A model generated the notes under the pieces. The model was not told the DNA's origin, did not search any database, and was given only the letters and a program-made list of their open reading frames with translations. Position numbers and translations under genes: made by a program. Of a DNA stretch of 34,048 bases, positions 18,130-26,089 are shown in pieces. Location of the stretch: contig NZ_CALVGO010000012.1 of NCBI RefSeq assembly GCF_944327125.1, positions 1 to 34,048 on the forward strand. Direction: 5' to 3'. Source of the stretch: an uncultured Faecalicoccus sp. (GTDB lineage Bacteria > Bacillota_I > Bacilli_A > Erysipelotrichales > Erysipelotrichaceae). The stretch's first letter is position 1, and every line of letters begins with the position of its first letter.

Positions 18130-18138
18130 AACCTGTCT
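18113..18138. terminator. shared terminator at the ispH/trmK convergence
   Basis: A 7-bp stem AGACAGG/CCTGTCT with a 7-nt loop contains both stop codons. On the minus strand it is followed by TTTTTT and should end the glyS-dnaG-rpoD-trmK transcript. On the plus strand the T tail is poor, so termination of ispH here is less certain. Confidence 0.75.
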
Positions 18139-18782
18139 AACAATTCATTGATGTATTGGAGGCGAATTTGTGCCTCTTTTCTTTTAGAAGGAGGCATTTG
18201 TTGAAAGATTTTGGTCCACTTCTTTTTTTCGTTTTCCAGATAGGAACCGGCATCCTTATCAAATTCCAGGGAAACACCGTAATATAATTCTTTTTCCGAC
18301 ACTTTCAAACAAGGCTTTCGGGTATAAACACATTGAATCAAAGGATAGAAATGTCTGTCTTCCTGAATGATCCATTCCTTTTCGATCGAAAATCCGTGTT
18401 GTAAAAGATATTTCCTTAATAATGGAGTATCTTTATGACAAGAAAGATAAAATCTTGTACCGACTCGAACTTTTCCTCGTTCTAAGATATCAATCATTAA
18501 GGAACCGCCCATGCCGGCCATCACAATGCAATCGACATCTTCAGGAAGAGACTCGATTCCATTCATCAAGAGGCATTGCGCCCGATTTTGAAGATGGGCA
18601 GCCTCAATGTTCCTTTGAGCATTTTCCAAAGGAAGAGGCGCTACGTCACAGGCATATGCTTTTTTTACTTTGTTTTGTTTGAGAGCCTCGATCACAACAT
18701 AACCGTGATCGCATCCTATATCCGCAAGACAGGATCCCTGAATCTGATCGACGATCCTTTGGAGTCGTTTTGAAAGAGCCAC
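18126..18782 (-). CDS. trmK: tRNA (adenine(22)-N1)-methyltransferase TrmK
   Basis: TrmK methylates N1 of A22 in the D-loop region of several bacterial tRNAs. It is 218 aa. The Rossmann-like SAM site is visible: ADIGCDHGYVVIEAL at about 20-34, AYACDVAPLPLENAQRN at about 42-58, and the catalytic-loop segment DCIVMAGMGGSLMIDILE near 85-102. A coiled C-terminal part includes LENEKKKWTKIF. The start is GTG, sharing one base with the rpoD stop (TAGTG), and no strong Shine-Dalgarno sequence is visible, so translation probably depends on rpoD. The next gene in Bacillus subtilis, yqfO, is missing here and ispH faces trmK directly. Confidence 0.94.
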   Translation of the reverse strand: MALSKRLQRIVDQIQGSCLADIGCDHGYVVIEALKQNKVKKAYACDVAPLPLENAQRNIEAAHLQNRAQCLLMNGIESLPEDVDCIVMAGMGGSLMIDILERGKVRVGTRFYLSCHKDTPLLRKYLLQHGFSIEKEWIIQEDRHFYPLIQCVYTRKPCLKVSEKELYYGVSLEFDKDAGSYLENEKKKWTKIFQQMPPSKRKEAQIRLQYINELLDRF

Positions 18783-19957
18783 TATGACTTCACAAAATCC
18801 TTTAATCGTTTCGAACGATTCGGGTGTTTCAGCTTTCGCAATGCCTTCGCCTCGATCTGACGGATTCGTTCTCGGGTTACATTGAATTCCTTCCCAACTT
18901 CTTCCAATGTCCGGGTTCTGCCGTCCATCAGTCCAAAACGCAACCGAAGAACTTTTTCTTCCCGTTCGGTCAAGCCCTGGAGCACGTTATTGATCTCATC
19001 TTTTAACAGCTGATTGTTTGTATAATCGTCTGGGGAAAGGGTTTCTTTATCCTCGATAAAATCACCCAAATGAGAATCGTCTTCTTCTCCGATCGGTGTT
19101 TCCAAGCTTACTGGATCTAAGGCAATCTTCTGTATCTCACGAACTTTATCGGCCGTGATATTCTCCATTTTTTCTGCGATTTCTTCTGGCAGCGGATCGC
19201 GGCCCAGATCCTGGACCAGCTGACGCTGGATCCGGGTCAGTTTGTTGATGGTTTCCACCATATGCACCGGAATACGAATCGTTCTTGCCTGATCGGCAAT
19301 CGCACGCGTTATCGATTGACGAATCCACCAAGTCGCATACGTTGAAAATTTAAATCCCTTTGTATAGTCAAATTTCTCGACAGCCTTGATCAAACCACAG
19401 TTTCCTTCCTGGATCAGATCCAAAAACAACATGCCGCGGCCAACATATTTCTTGGCAATCGAAACAACCAGTCGAAGGTTACTGGAGATCAGTTGTTGTT
19501 TGGCTTCTTCATCCCCATTCTGAATTCTTTTGGCAATGATTGGTTCTTCCTTTGGATCCAGCAAAGGAATTTGTCCGATTTCCTTTAAATACATTTTTAC
19601 CGGGTCATTGATCTTGGCGTGACTTGCATTGGCAAAAGACTGTTCCAAATGGGAAATCTCATCTTCAATGGAACTTTCTTCATCCTGTGTATCGTCAATA
19701 TCGGAATCCAGATCTTCTTCTTCAACATCCAGGTCAAAATCTTCGTCTTCGATGCCTTCATCCATGAATGCGATCTCATGGTCATCACACCACGAATATA
19801 AAGCATCCAGCTCATCATCGTTCAATCCCAGATCATTGATGGATTCCATAAATTGATTCTGCGAAATATCCATATCCTTGTCTTTGCAGGAAAGTAAAAA
19901 TTCCTGGGCCTCATCCAATGATTTGAATTTCTTTTTTATAGAAGCAACTTCGTTCAT
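18782..19957 (-). CDS. rpoD: RNA polymerase primary sigma factor (SigA/RpoD)
   Basis: This is the housekeeping sigma factor, 391 aa, similar in size to Bacillus SigA. A short acidic N-terminal region (residues 50-100, many Asp/Glu) precedes region 1.2, [16 protein letters not shown]. Region 2 has [27 protein letters not shown] and [32 protein letters not shown], with the -10 recognition residues intact. Region 3 begins at ETINKLTR. Region 4.2 contains [27 protein letters not shown], the -35-binding helix-turn-helix. I chose ATG 19957, one base after the dnaG stop, because its GGAAGGG lies inside the end of dnaG. The reading frame is open upstream only as an artefact of that overlap. Confidence 0.98.
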   Translation of the reverse strand: MNEVASIKKKFKSLDEAQEFLLSCKDKDMDISQNQFMESINDLGLNDDELDALYSWCDDHEIAFMDEGIEDEDFDLDVEEEDLDSDIDDTQDEESSIEDEISHLEQSFANASHAKINDPVKMYLKEIGQIPLLDPKEEPIIAKRIQNGDEEAKQQLISSNLRLVVSIAKKYVGRGMLFLDLIQEGNCGLIKAVEKFDYTKGFKFSTYATWWIRQSITRAIADQARTIRIPVHMVETINKLTRIQRQLVQDLGRDPLPEEIAEKMENITADKVREIQKIALDPVSLETPIGEEDDSHLGDFIEDKETLSPDDYTNNQLLKDEINNVLQGLTEREEKVLRLRFGLMDGRTRTLEEVGKEFNVTRERIRQIEAKALRKLKHPNRSKRLKDFVKS

Positions 19958-19958
19958 A

Positions 19959-21725
19959 TTACCCTTCCTTTCGACGCAGATCATTCTTTTTAATGATCAA
20001 TTCTTTCTTTTTTTGCGCAAGTTCCAATTTTTCAATACTATCTACGGTTTCTTTGATTCTTTGATTGATTTGGTCAATCTGCTCTTGAAAAGCACATTCT
20101 TTGATTTTATCGATGCAATCTAAGAAAAGCTTTTCGTCATACTCTGTTGATCGAAAAGAATCCGATAATAGGTCTAACAAAAAATTGCGAACATTTTCTT
20201 CTTCTATCCTGGATATCAATTCATCAAAATCGATGCGATCACGATGACGATAGATATCATAACAATAATAAGAAAGTTGATTGCAAAGCTCGTTTTTAAA
20301 GAAACCTATGTCCTCCTTAAAACGCAGCGCTGCATCCTTACTCAGTAAGATCATATTCAAACAGTTTCTTTCCGCCAGATCCCTTCCATTTTTTGGATTC
20401 TGAAGAAAGACCACTTGACGTTTCTTTTGAGCCTGTGCTGAGGGAATCTTTTTCTGGTCGGAAAGCGAGAGATCAAATCCTGTCATGACCCTTATCTTTG
20501 CATAATAATTTGCCTTTTCTAGATCGGTACATGTCTTTTTGATACAATCCGCCATGATGTCGATAAACTTACGTTTATCTTCATAATTTTCTAGATCATA
20601 TTTTTTCGTTAAATAATCTAAATAAAACTCAGCTGGAGAAATCGTTTTTTTGATCAGATCTAGAAGTCCTTTTCCCCCGCTGGATTCGTAGATTTCATCC
20701 GGATCCATTTGCGAAGGATTTTTTACGATCTGTATATCGAGATTCATATCCAGTGCCATGGAACAAAACTTATACGTCGCATCCTGGCCTGCCCGATCTC
20801 CGTCATAACATACCGTCACAGGCACCTTTAATGCTTTGATCAGTAAAAGTTGAGCTTTGGTGCAAGCTGTTCCCAGACACGCAATACTTTCATGAATGTC
20901 TGCTTTTTCAAAAGCCAGAACATCCATTGCCCCTTCCACAAGAATCACCCGCTGATTTTTACGGGCAAAACTTTTGGCCCGATGATAATTAAAGATCAGA
21001 TTTCCTTTTTCGTAAATTTCTGTCTGTGATGTATTGATGTATTTGGGAACATCTGCATTCCGAGAAAGTCTTCGGGCTGTAAATCCTACTGGATTTCCCT
21101 GATCGTCATGGATGGGAATCATTAGTCTGTCAAAAAAAGTAGCCCTGATTCCCTTGTCTCCTTGATGAATCAGTCCTGTTTTCAAGAGCAGATCCTGAGA
21201 ATACTTTTTCGCTTGAAAAAAATTTAGCGACCGTGCATCATCGGGAGCATATCCAATCTCAAACCGGCGAAGTATATCTTCATTTAAATGTCTGGACCGG
21301 ATATATTCCATACACGGAAATCCTTCTTCGCTTTGAAGCTCATAGGAACAAAACTGGATATATGACTGCAGTACATCATAGTATGGTTTTTCCCTGGCGT
21401 CTTCTTTAGGAGCTGGGGCTTCGATCTGTAAAGGATAGCCAATCATCTGAGCCACTTTACATACCGCCTCCGGGAATGAAATATTTTCGATTCTTTGCAC
21501 AAATGTAAAAACATTTCCACCCGCTCCACATACAAAGCACTTATAGATCTGTTTATCCACCGAAATCGAAAGACTTGGATCGTGGTCATCATGAAAAGGA
21601 CAGACCGCCACATAATTCTTTCCTTTTTTTGTCAGAGACAAATAATGAGATAAAATGTCAACGATATCTGCCTGCTGACGTATCGCACGCATGTCCTCTT
21701 CTTTGATCCAGCTCAAAATATCCAC
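19959..21725 (-). CDS. dnaG: DNA primase
   Basis: DnaG makes RNA primers at the replication fork. It is 588 aa. The N-terminal zinc-binding domain has [10 protein letters not shown] and [13 protein letters not shown] (about residues 42-76). The core contains [16 protein letters not shown], and the TOPRIM fold carries EGAMDVLAF near 265 and DGDRAGQDA near 308. The C-terminal 150 residues are the DnaB-binding region, rich in charged helices. The start is uncertain. GTG 21725 lies 3 nt after the glyS stop and suits reinitiation, while TTG 21716, four codons in, is better spaced from GTAGGTGG. It sits between glyS and rpoD in a tightly packed operon. Confidence 0.97.
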   Translation of the reverse strand: MDILSWIKEEDMRAIRQQADIVDILSHYLSLTKKGKNYVAVCPFHDDHDPSLSISVDKQIYKCFVCGAGGNVFTFVQRIENISFPEAVCKVAQMIGYPLQIEAPAPKEDAREKPYYDVLQSYIQFCSYELQSEEGFPCMEYIRSRHLNEDILRRFEIGYAPDDARSLNFFQAKKYSQDLLLKTGLIHQGDKGIRATFFDRLMIPIHDDQGNPVGFTARRLSRNADVPKYINTSQTEIYEKGNLIFNYHRAKSFARKNQRVILVEGAMDVLAFEKADIHESIACLGTACTKAQLLLIKALKVPVTVCYDGDRAGQDATYKFCSMALDMNLDIQIVKNPSQMDPDEIYESSGGKGLLDLIKKTISPAEFYLDYLTKKYDLENYEDKRKFIDIMADCIKKTCTDLEKANYYAKIRVMTGFDLSLSDQKKIPSAQAQKKRQVVFLQNPKNGRDLAERNCLNMILLSKDAALRFKEDIGFFKNELCNQLSYYCYDIYRHRDRIDFDELISRIEEENVRNFLLDLLSDSFRSTEYDEKLFLDCIDKIKECAFQEQIDQINQRIKETVDSIEKLELAQKKKELIIKKNDLRRKEG

Positions 21726-21728
21726 CTA

Positions 21729-23108
21729 CTAAAATTGAATTTTCTCTTCTATATATGTCTTTAAATCTTTGATCGCAATGCGCTCCTGTTCCATCGTATC
21801 GCGATCACGAATCGTTACACACTCATCTTCCAGTGTATCAAAATCAATCGTCACACAATAAGGGGTTCCAATCGCATCCTGACGGCGGTAACGTTTTCCG
21901 ATGTTTTGATTTTCATCATATGTACAGGCAAAATGTTTAGAAAGTTCCCCAAACACTTCTGTCGCTTTATCCTGCAGTTTTTTAGATAAAGGAAGCACAG
22001 CCACTTTATAAGGGGCCAAATATGGATGAAGCTTTAATACAACGCGAGAATCTCTTTCCAGCTCCTCAACGGTATAGGCTTCACACATCAATGCCAACAA
22101 CAATCTTTCTACACCTACGCTTGGTTCAATGACATAAGGAATATATTTTTCATTGGTCTGAGGGTCGAAATATTCCAGACTTTGTTTGCTTGTATCCTGA
22201 TGTGCCTTCAAGTCGAAATCGGTGCGATCGGCAATACCCCACAGTTCGCCCCATCCAATCGGATCGGCAAAATTATATTCAATATCGCTGGTTCCATTGG
22301 AGTAATGTGCCAGCTCTTCTTTGGCGTGCTCACGCAAACGGATATGATTTGAATCAATTCCTAAATCGTTCAAGAACTGTACGCAGCGCTGACAATACGT
22401 TTTGAACCACTCCAGATCGGTTCCAGGCTGACAGAAAAATTCCAGCTCCATCTGTTCAAATTCACGGGTTCTGAAAATAAAGTTTCCAGGTGTGATCTCA
22501 TTACGGAAACTTTTCCCGATCTGACCGATTCCAAACGGAAGTTTCTTACGCATTGTACGCTGTACGTTCTTAAAGTTGACAAAGATACCCTGTGCCGTTT
22601 CCGGACGAAGGTAAATAGTGCTCTTGGCATCTTCTAAAACGCCCTGGAATGTTTTGAACATCAGATTAAACTGACGAATATCCGTAAAATTCTTTGCGCC
22701 GCATTTTGGACATTCGATCTCATGCTCACGGATATAGTTTTCCATTTCCTCATTGGACCAACCATTGACACTTACTTCATGATGTGTTGCATCTTCAATG
22801 AGCTGATCGGCACGGAAACGCGATTTACATTCTTTACAATCCATCAAAGGATCGCTGAATCCTCCGACATGTCCGCTGGCCACCCAAACATTCGGGTTCA
22901 TCAAGATAGCACTCTGGATCCCTACGTTATGGGCATCTTCCTGAATAAAACGTTTCCACCAGGCGTTCTTGATATTTTGTTTTAACTCAACACCTAAAGG
23001 TCCAAAATCCCAAGTATTCGCAAGACCTCCATATATTTCTGAACCTTGATAAACAAAGCCAGATGTCTTCATATGATTTACAACTTCATTAAAATCATGT
23101 GCTTTCAT
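21729..23108 (-). CDS. glyS: glycyl-tRNA synthetase, single-chain dimeric type
   Basis: This class II synthetase charges tRNA-Gly. The 459-aa chain is the alpha-2 dimer type found in staphylococci, Mollicutes and eukaryotes, unlike the two-gene GlyQ/GlyS enzyme of Bacillus subtilis. Motifs are [18 protein letters not shown]-like [12 protein letters not shown] near residue 20, the zinc-type [12 protein letters not shown] and CPKCGAKNF pairs near 90 and 145, motif 2 [15 protein letters not shown] near 200, and motif 3 [13 protein letters not shown] near 335. The C-terminal anticodon domain starts at [15 protein letters not shown] lies 7 nt before the ATG. No T-box precedes it, although leuS in the same window has one. 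Confidence 0.97.
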   Translation of the reverse strand: MKAHDFNEVVNHMKTSGFVYQGSEIYGGLANTWDFGPLGVELKQNIKNAWWKRFIQEDAHNVGIQSAILMNPNVWVASGHVGGFSDPLMDCKECKSRFRADQLIEDATHHEVSVNGWSNEEMENYIREHEIECPKCGAKNFTDIRQFNLMFKTFQGVLEDAKSTIYLRPETAQGIFVNFKNVQRTMRKKLPFGIGQIGKSFRNEITPGNFIFRTREFEQMELEFFCQPGTDLEWFKTYCQRCVQFLNDLGIDSNHIRLREHAKEELAHYSNGTSDIEYNFADPIGWGELWGIADRTDFDLKAHQDTSKQSLEYFDPQTNEKYIPYVIEPSVGVERLLLALMCEAYTVEELERDSRVVLKLHPYLAPYKVAVLPLSKKLQDKATEVFGELSKHFACTYDENQNIGKRYRRQDAIGTPYCVTIDFDTLEDECVTIRDRDTMEQERIAIKDLKTYIEEKIQF

Positions 23109-23152
23109 TGTTGTTCTCCTTTTTTAAAAATATACAAAAATAGACATTAATG

Positions 23153-23158
23153 ATTATA
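23153..23158 (-). promoter_or_regulatory. -10 box of the glyS-dnaG-rpoD-trmK operon
   Basis: A perfect TATAAT lies on the minus strand, about 45 nt before the glyS ATG. The -35 position is T-rich and does not resemble TTGACA, so an activator or upstream T-tracts may contribute. Confidence 0.5.
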
Positions 23159-23186
23159 CAATAAATCCACATTAAAAAAAAGAACG

Positions 23187-23210
23187 AAAAAAGTGAGCTT
23201 CTGCTCACTT
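23187..23210 (-). terminator. efp terminator
   Basis: On the minus strand an 8-bp stem AAGTGAGC/GCTCACTT with loop AGAA is followed by TTTTCG. It is placed 4 nt after the efp stop. Confidence 0.85.
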
Positions 23211-23214
23211 TGAT

Positions 23215-23775
23215 TTATTTGGCACGTCCCGAGTATTTTCCGTCACTGGTGTTCACTACGATCATTTCATCCTGATTGATGAACAAAGGAACTTTGACTT
23301 CCAGCCCCGTTTCCAAAACGGCATTCTTACTGGCTGAAGTGGCTGTATCTCCTTTGACCGCCGCTTCGCATTCTACAACTTTTAAAGTGGCTTTATCCGG
23401 CAGTACAACGCCAAGGATTTCTCCTTCGAATGATGAAATCGATACATTGTCGTTGGGTTTTAAAAATTTTCTTTCCCATTCCAAACGACTGCTTGGAATT
23501 TCAATCTGTTCATACGTTTCATTATCCATAAACACCAATGCATCATCCGTGTCATAGAGATATTGCATTTCTCGCTTTTCAATATCGGCCGGTTCCACCT
23601 TTTCCCCGCCGCCCCAGGAAAGTTCTACATTGCTTCCGGTGCGAAGATTCCGAACTTTTGCCTTTACGACCATCGCACTGCGTGCTGTTTTATTTTGAGA
23701 GATATCCAGAACAACATAAATATCTCCATTGACATGGATGGTTTGTCCCGGCTTTAAATCATTTGAACTAATCAT
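23215..23775 (-). CDS. efp: elongation factor P
   Basis: EF-P binds ribosomes stalled on polyproline and promotes peptide-bond formation. It is 186 aa, the standard length, with three OB-like domains. Landmarks are MISSNDLKPGQTI at the N-terminus, KVRNLRTGSNVELSWGGGEKV, MQYLYDTDDALVFMDNETYEQIEI and the C-terminal VKVPLFINQDEMIVVNTSDGKYSGRA. The domain I tip loop, KPGKG with K32 in Bacillus, reads K29-T-A-R32-S here, so the residue at the modification position is arginine and the Pro-Gly is absent. I chose ATG 23775 because AAGGAG lies 8-9 nt upstream and the longer frame adds 22 unrelated residues. It has its own promoter and terminator. Confidence 0.97.
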   Translation of the reverse strand: MISSNDLKPGQTIHVNGDIYVVLDISQNKTARSAMVVKAKVRNLRTGSNVELSWGGGEKVEPADIEKREMQYLYDTDDALVFMDNETYEQIEIPSSRLEWERKFLKPNDNVSISSFEGEILGVVLPDKATLKVVECEAAVKGDTATSASKNAVLETGLEVKVPLFINQDEMIVVNTSDGKYSGRAK

Positions 23776-23803
23776 ATTTTTTTCTCCTTTATCAACACAC
23801 ATA

Positions 23804-23831
23804 ATTCTATGAAAAAAAACGTCGTTGTCAA
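23804..23831 (-). promoter_or_regulatory. efp promoter
   Basis: A perfect TTGACA (23826-23831), a 16-nt spacer and TAGAAT (23804-23809) lie on the minus strand. The predicted leader is about 22 nt. Confidence 0.75.
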
Positions 23832-23873
23832 GAAATGTCATTCAATACAGACAATAGATAGATGTTAAACGGA

Positions 23874-24482
23874 TCAAACGATAGGATACGTTAAGACATA
23901 GCAGTTTAAAAGTGTTAAGGGTAACGCAATCGCAAAAACGATAGCACGGTTTTTCCAGTCGTTTCGAAGAACGTATAACCAGAAAATCACCTGTAAGAAA
24001 CAAAAAATACAAGTCAGAAGATGATACGGTGGATTTTGTACAAAAAGAGTTGTATACAGGACCCCTAAAGACATAAAGGCAATGCCAAAAAGACGTTGCC
24101 TGGAATATTGTCTTTCCGGGTGAACCAGGCGACTATCCCGGCAGGAAGGGTCAAGAAGGAAATCTCGATCCAGCGTACCCAGTACGGAAAATAAAATTCA
24201 CCAGCGATAGCCCATTCCGCTAAAAAAACAACCGTTTGCGAGATCAAAAAAAACACAAGCGTTTTGAAACCGGCTTTCCACCATGTATCCTGTCCGATCA
24301 CGATCAGCATTGCGAACAAGATCCACCATTCAAAAGTGACCGTGATATTGGGCAAAGCTTGTATTGTATAGAATAGGGATTTGCGCAAGGATACCTGTTA
24401 AAACACCGGTAACCACCGCAAAAATAATCGTTTGTTTCCAGGTCATGGAAATCGATAAGATTTTTGTTTTTAAATTGTCCAT
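23874..24482 (-). pseudogene. frameshifted polytopic membrane protein, family not recognised
   Basis: The gene starts at ATG 24482 with GGAG 8 nt upstream. It reads MDNLKTKILS... for 44 sensible residues, then runs into TGA at 24330. A second frame continues the protein from about 24349 (NITVTFEWWILFAMLIVIG). A third frame continues from about 24122 (HPERQYSRQRLFGIAFMSLGV) to the stop at 23874. One extra C in the CCC run at 24350-24352 and one missing base at about 24122-24126 would restore a single protein of about 202 aa. That protein would have roughly seven hydrophobic segments and conserved-looking WW and FYFPYWVRWIE stretches. The two shifts cancel. It could be a pseudogene or two homopolymer errors. 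I cannot name the family. Confidence 0.6.
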
Positions 24483-24504
24483 AATTGTTTCTCCAGCTGA
24501 ATAA

Positions 24505-24537
24505 GATAAAAAGCACTCTCATTGAGTGCTTTTTATC
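24505..24537. terminator. 14-bp symmetric hairpin just before the membrane-protein gene
   Basis: GATAAAAAGCACTC and GAGTGCTTTTTATC pair perfectly around a 5-nt loop, with the T run inside the stem so it can act in both directions. In the minus direction it ends 23 nt before the start codon of the broken membrane protein, and it may serve as the expression platform of the leader described in the next entry. Confidence 0.8.
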
Positions 24538-24638
24538 AAGTATCGAAAGGAATCGATATGAATAAATACGCTCACACACAATAAGGAAGGATGTAAGTAT
24601 GTGAGTTGTTGAAACTGAGCCTTGTTTCAACTTTATCC
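24505..24638 (-). ncRNA. structured 5' leader of four consecutive hairpins, candidate cis-regulatory RNA
   Basis: On the minus strand, in order: GTTGAAAC/GTTTCAAC with an 8-nt loop (24608-24631); CTCACATAC/GTGTGTGAG, 9 bp with one G-U and a 17-nt loop (24571-24605); TATCGA/TCGATA with a 6-nt loop (24541-24558); then the 14-bp terminator hairpin (24505-24537). The large second loop contains ATCCTTCCT, which could pair with AGGTGGAT at the 5' end of the transcript, or with AAGG in the first loop. It fits no riboswitch class whose consensus I could recall (TPP, FMN, preQ1, THF, purine, SAM, guanidine, fluoride). A multi-stem terminator for nfnB is the simpler alternative. Confidence 0.45.
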
Positions 24639-24644
24639 ACCTAT

Positions 24645-24673
24645 ATAGTACACCTAAGAAAAGAAAATGTAAA
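24645..24673 (-). promoter_or_regulatory. promoter of the structured leader
   Basis: TTTACA (24668-24673), a 17-nt spacer and TACTAT (24645-24650) lie on the minus strand, starting about 36 nt after the nfnB stop codon. Transcription would begin near 24638, just ahead of the first hairpin. Confidence 0.6.
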
Positions 24674-24708
24674 CCCTTTCATTGTATATTTTAATATTTT
24701 CAAAAGTT

Positions 24709-26088
24709 TCAGCCGCTGATCTTTTTATGGATTGCGGCAGCCGCACGTTTTCCTGCTCCCATCGCGTTGATGACTGTGGCCGCTCCTGAGACTGCATCGC
24801 CTCCGGCATAAATGTTTTCGCGGGAAGTCAATCCTTCCTCATCACAAACGATACAGCCTTTGCGATTGGTTTGTAAGCCGTCGGTTGTATGACGAATCAA
24901 TGGGTTGGGACTGGTTCCGATGGCCATGATCATACAATCGATATCGATCGTAAAATTGGATCCTTCGATTGCCACTGGACGTCTTCTTCCGCTTTCATCC
25001 GGTTCTCCCAGTTCCATACGGATACATTCGATCGAAGTACACCATCCCTCTTCGTTGCCCTCGACTTTCACCGGATTACACAACAAGTCAAAAATGATTC
25101 CTTCTTCCTGAGCATGTTCAACCTCTTCTTTTCGAGCCGGCAGTTCATCCATACTGCGTCGATATACGATATGCACTTCCGCTCCCAGCCTTCTAGCGCA
25201 TCGAGCGGCATCCATCGCCACGTTACCACCGCCTACAACAACACACTTTTTCGGCCGCTGAACCGGGGTATCGCTATTATCCTGATACGCTTTCATCAGA
25301 TTGATTCGAGTCAAAAATTCATTTGCGGAATAAACACCCTTTAAATTTTCGCCCGGAAGTCCCATGAAATTTGGAAGTCCGGCACCCGATCCGACAAAGA
25401 CAGCTTCATATCCATCGTTCATGATCGCATCGATAGAATCACTTCGCCCTACAACAAAATTAGTGATGATCTCAACACCTAATTCCTTTAAATGACTGAT
25501 TTCTTTTTGGACGATTTCCTTTGGCAGTCGGAATTCCGGGATCCCATACATCAAGACGCCTCCGGCAACATGCAAGGCCTCAAATATCGTAACTTGATAG
25601 CCTAATTTAGCCAAATCGGAAGCACATGTCAGACCGGCCGGACCCGCGCCCACAATGGCGACTTTATGTCCGTTACTTGCCGGTTTTTCAAAGGGAACAT
25701 CATTGTTTTCTCTATGATGATCCGCTACAAAACGCTCCAGGCGGCCAATCGCAACCGGTTCTGTTTTGATTCCGCGAACACAGAGTTTTTCGCATTGACT
25801 CTCCTGCGGACAAACACGGCCGCAAATTGCCGGCAGCGTACTGGTCAGCGAAATGATCTTGTATGCTTCTTCAAATTCTCCCTCTTTGACCTTCTCTATA
25901 AAGTCAGGGATATGAATATTGACAGGACAGCCATTGACACAAGGCTGGTATTTACAATGCAGACAGCGTTCAGCTTCTTCGATAGCCATCTCCTTCGTGT
26001 AACCTAAAGCCACCTCATCAAAATTATTAATGCGGACATTGGGATCCTGAATCGGCATCGAAACTTTATTGGGACTCATATTTGGCAT
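24709..26088 (-). CDS. nfnB: NfnB-type NADPH-dependent flavin oxidoreductase (GltA / small glutamate synthase family)
   Basis: This is the large subunit of NADH-dependent reduced ferredoxin:NADP+ oxidoreductase, an electron-bifurcating flavoprotein. It is 459 aa. The N-terminal domain has two [4Fe-4S] sites: C42-x2-C45-x4-C50-x3-C54 and C89-x3-C93-x5-C99-x3-C103. The FAD-binding fold starts at VAIVGAGPAGLTCASDLA (143-160), and the NADPH fold at CVVVGGGNVAMDAARCARRLGA. GTSPNPLIRHTT and the C-terminal YAGGDAVSGAATVINAMGAG complete the flavin site. Databases often name this family NADPH-dependent glutamate synthase. The NfnA partner one base upstream and the absence of any large GOGAT gene favour Nfn. 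AAGGAGG lies inside the end of nfnA. Confidence 0.87.
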   Translation of the reverse strand: MPNMSPNKVSMPIQDPNVRINNFDEVALGYTKEMAIEEAERCLHCKYQPCVNGCPVNIHIPDFIEKVKEGEFEEAYKIISLTSTLPAICGRVCPQESQCEKLCVRGIKTEPVAIGRLERFVADHHRENNDVPFEKPASNGHKVAIVGAGPAGLTCASDLAKLGYQVTIFEALHVAGGVLMYGIPEFRLPKEIVQKEISHLKELGVEIITNFVVGRSDSIDAIMNDGYEAVFVGSGAGLPNFMGLPGENLKGVYSANEFLTRINLMKAYQDNSDTPVQRPKKCVVVGGGNVAMDAARCARRLGAEVHIVYRRSMDELPARKEEVEHAQEEGIIFDLLCNPVKVEGNEEGWCTSIECIRMELGEPDESGRRRPVAIEGSNFTIDIDCMIMAIGTSPNPLIRHTTDGLQTNRKGCIVCDEEGLTSRENIYAGGDAVSGAATVINAMGAGKRAAAAIHKKISG

Positions 26089-26089
26089 G

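Noticed and set aside
24304-24630. A 108-codon minus-strand reading frame crossing the structured leader
   Set aside because: It has no ribosome binding site, its composition is unlike a membrane or soluble protein, and it runs through the promoter leader, the four hairpins and out of frame into the broken membrane-protein gene.
24505-24638. T-box, preQ1-II or THF riboswitch as identity of the structured leader
   Set aside because: The diagnostic sequences of these classes (TGGTACC core, preQ1-II pseudoknot, GGAGAGTAG) are absent.
24889-25344. A 151-codon plus-strand reading frame
   Set aside because: It is antisense to nfnB and has no start signal or recognisable domain.
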